This document shows, one piece after another, positions 62,290-64,000 of a stretch of 64,000 bases of DNA. Source of the stretch: Teredinibacter turnerae T7901 (GTDB taxonomy: Bacteria > Pseudomonadota > Gammaproteobacteria > Pseudomonadales > Cellvibrionaceae). The stretch spans positions 2,353,125-2,417,124 of the forward strand of contig NC_012997.1 of NCBI RefSeq assembly GCF_000023025.1, written 5' to 3'. Within the stretch, counting starts at the first letter, position 1. Every line of letters begins with the position of its first letter. The notes under the pieces were generated by a model. The model was given only the letters and a program-made list of their open reading frames with translations, was not told the DNA's origin and made no database searches. The translations under genes were made by a program, and so were the position numbers.

Positions 62290-63255
62290 ATGGCCGTCGT
62301 TGAAGTGGTGTTCACTAATGCACACAGTATTTCTGATCAAAACGGATTGGTAAACGATATCCCGCTATTTTTTAATATTTTTAACCTTTCTCCTGCTGAA
62401 AAGTGGTTGGATTTATTGAAAGAGACGTTGGATGCCAAGGTTGCGCTGGAAGAGCACCAGTTGAATAGTTCAAAAGTTTTGGGGCGATTTGTAGGTTTTC
62501 CTGGAGCTGAAAAATCAAAGAAGGAGCTGACAGATTTAATTAATAATTGTATTGACACTGTAAACACTTTTGCTAAGGATGCTATTCCAATAAACGCGAG
62601 CGAAAGTTGTACACAAGATGACCTAAATGAGCTTCATAAATATTTTGAACTTCACCGGGGGCCGAGATTAAACCCAGGCTGGATGTTTGTTAGTGGGCCC
62701 GAATCAGTGAAGAATGCGCTTGAGAATTTTAATCTGTACATTCACGAATATGAGGCGAGGCTGCGTTCCACTAGCGACGAAGGTGCTACGTCTTTCTCAA
62801 AACTCGATATTACATTTAAAGGACCGAAAAGGCGTTTACCGTTGCGCCCCGAAGACTTTAATTATTTTAGCCCCCATTCTGATTTTGGTGGTGTTTATTT
62901 GCATTATTGTGATGTTGGTAAGCAGGTGCTAGATGTATATTATGATCAAGATAGTGCTGTAGGTGTAGATAATATTCGGCCGTTGGAGTTCATTTCCGCC
63001 GATTTCGATATTTATTTTGGTATGTCGAATAAGCAGTGGTTTGGGATGGATTACAAAATTAAGCTGGAACATTGGTTAAAAGACCATGGTATGGATCCGC
63101 GCGATCCTAAATTAGGTATCGGATTTTTAAAAATTGGTCAAATGATTCCAGATGCAAGATTCAAACATCTAGATAGGTCTGAATTTTTGTCAATGTTTTC
63201 TGGTTATCTAAATGTCAAGTCGATACATGTTCACGGAACATTAGATTGGTATTGA
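62290..63255 (+). CDS. conserved hypothetical protein of the radical SAM cluster
   Basis: Encodes 321 residues, 1 nt after the GT25 stop, so cotranscribed. It is soluble, with no signal peptide. It starts IPLFFNIFNLSPAEKWLDLL, then VGFPGAEKSKKELTDLIN, and contains DDLNELHKYFELHRG followed by ALENFNLYIHEYEARL. I recall the 'LHxxFE..G' pattern from uncharacterised proteins in marine phage and bacteria that also carry twitch radical SAM genes, but I cannot verify it here. The C-terminal half (PEDFNYFSPHSDFGGVYLHY, IGFLKIGQMIPD) is regular and beta-rich. The function is unknown; it may be a partner or substrate-binding protein of the radical SAM enzyme. Confidence 0.6.
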   Translation: MAVVEVVFTNAHSISDQNGLVNDIPLFFNIFNLSPAEKWLDLLKETLDAKVALEEHQLNSSKVLGRFVGFPGAEKSKKELTDLINNCIDTVNTFAKDAIPINASESCTQDDLNELHKYFELHRGPRLNPGWMFVSGPESVKNALENFNLYIHEYEARLRSTSDEGATSFSKLDITFKGPKRRLPLRPEDFNYFSPHSDFGGVYLHYCDVGKQVLDVYYDQDSAVGVDNIRPLEFISADFDIYFGMSNKQWFGMDYKIKLEHWLKDHGMDPRDPKLGIGFLKIGQMIPDARFKHLDRSEFLSMFSGYLNVKSIHVHGTLDWY

Positions 63256-63317
63256 TTAAATTAGTAATGTTTAGGGTAGTATTTATCGATCTTTAATTTA
63301 GATTTTGGAAAGATGTT

Positions 63318-64000
63318 TTGGATAAACAGATAGAGCGAAAACAGAGTTGGGTTTTAAAATACAAGTGGGTAGTCCTAGGTGCTGTTCTTCTTATAGTGAT
63401 TTTGTTCGGATATAGTTTTAGTGATATTGGAAATTTGCGTGTTGCTTCCGAGGATATCAGAACGGGGGTTGTGAAAAAGGGGGCTTTTACTGTACAGGTA
63501 CTTGGTAACGGAACGGTCGTTCCGAACGATATAGATCTAGTAATACCGAGAACTGTGGGTGATGTGGTGGAGGTACATGTTAAATCAGGTGACTACGTTA
63601 CTCCGGGGCAACTTTTATTTACCCTGACAAATGAGGAATTGAAGGTTGAACTTTCGGCGCAGTCCTTGGAGCTCGCTGAGAGTAATGCGACTTTAGCATC
63701 GAGAAGCTTTGAATTAGATGAGCAGCTTACTAAATTAGAATTCGAAGAAGTAAGGTTGGAGTCTGAGTTCCGTATAGTCGATGAAAAATATCAAGCTTTG
63801 AGAAAACTTATGAATTTGGATGTTCCGCCAATTTCTGCGCTGGATTATTCTCAAGCAAAAATACGAGCTGAACAATTTAGGAAACAATGGAAACTTGCTG
63901 TCCAACAAGTGGAAAATTTTAAACAAAAACGTGATGCCCAACTAGAACAGTATAGGGTAAACGTTACGGTCGCAGAAAAGCGATTAGAAAACATCCGGCA
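63318..64000 (+). CDS. HlyD-family membrane fusion protein (3' truncated by window)
   Basis: The frame is open from the TTG at 63318 to the window end, 227 residues so far. The TTG follows GGAAAG (63307-63312); the nearby ATG at 63313 is in a frame that stops at once. One N-terminal membrane helix (WVVLGAVLLIVILFGYSF, ~18-35) is followed by a lipoyl half-domain (VQVLGNGTVVPNDIDLVIPR, VEVHVKSGDYVTPGQLLF) and the start of a long coiled-coil hairpin (~100 onward). This is a periplasmic adaptor of an export pump. It suggests the product of the radical SAM/GT25 cluster is exported, or that an ABC/MacB-type pump follows beyond the edge. Confidence 0.85.
   Translation, partial: MDKQIERKQSWVLKYKWVVLGAVLLIVILFGYSFSDIGNLRVASEDIRTGVVKKGAFTVQVLGNGTVVPNDIDLVIPRTVGDVVEVHVKSGDYVTPGQLLFTLTNEELKVELSAQSLELAESNATLASRSFELDEQLTKLEFEEVRLESEFRIVDEKYQALRKLMNLDVPPISALDYSQAKIRAEQFRKQWKLAVQQVENFKQKRDAQLEQYRVNVTVAEKRLENIR

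Overview
The window looks like the chromosome of a free-living or host-associated marine gammaproteobacterium, probably Cellvibrionaceae-like. This is inferred from gene content (ZrgA/Zur-type zinc genes, a NhaP2-type antiporter, a GlyGly-CTERM-like sorting signal, a fatty-acyl natural product locus) and moderate GC, not from a marker gene. I found no rRNA, tRNA or CRISPR array. The left edge cuts a gene at its 5' side and the right edge cuts a gene at its 3' side.

Layout. 1-10.1 kb is the distal end of an extracellular contractile injection system (eCIS) operon: baseplate-like protein, tape measure protein, AAA+ ATPase, an exported GH18-like membrane protein, a DUF4157 HExxH protein and a small protein. 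10.3-14.0 kb is a TetR-HlyD-ABC exporter operon with a strong palindromic operator. 14.3-24.0 kb, on the minus strand, is one 3229-residue surface protein of DUF11 and cadherin-like repeats. It runs through a GlyGly-CTERM-like signal and a second signal-peptide-like segment into an OmpA barrel and a peptidoglycan-binding domain. 24.3-28.7 kb holds a LysR regulator divergent from a Tat-type hydrolase, a cupin and an acyltransferase-3 protein. 29.4-36.2 kb is a four-gene membrane sensor/channel operon: a pentameric ligand-gated channel homologue, a cNMP-binding/SLC13 permease fusion, a periplasmic binding protein, and a fusion of an amino-acid-type binding domain, a ligand-gated-channel-like ectodomain and an MscS pore. 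A LysR gene follows convergently.

38.6-45.0 kb is a compact lipid natural product operon: fatty acyl-AMP ligase, desaturase, acyl carrier protein, second desaturase, GNAT, VAO-type flavoprotein. It recalls both JamABC alkyne cassettes and fee-type N-acyl amino acid clusters. 45.3-47.0 kb is a K+/H+ antiporter. 47.2-49.4 kb is a divergent tyrosine recombinase/KfrA-like pair resembling the TnpS/TnpT cointegrate resolution module. 49.6-58.2 kb is a zinc-starvation island (COG0523 GTPase, DUF1826, ZrgA, Znu/Azt-type ABC transporter, DUF3299, LolD/FtsX-type ABC pair) with two matching Zur-box-like operators. 60.1-64 kb starts a radical SAM - glycosyltransferase 25 - unknown - HlyD cluster.

Three copies of a 263-343 bp non-coding element with perfect 20-bp terminal inverted repeats and internal hairpins (28.8, 45.0 and 58.7 kb) are dispersed across the window. 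One of them supplies the stop codon of one neighbouring gene and overlaps that of the other.
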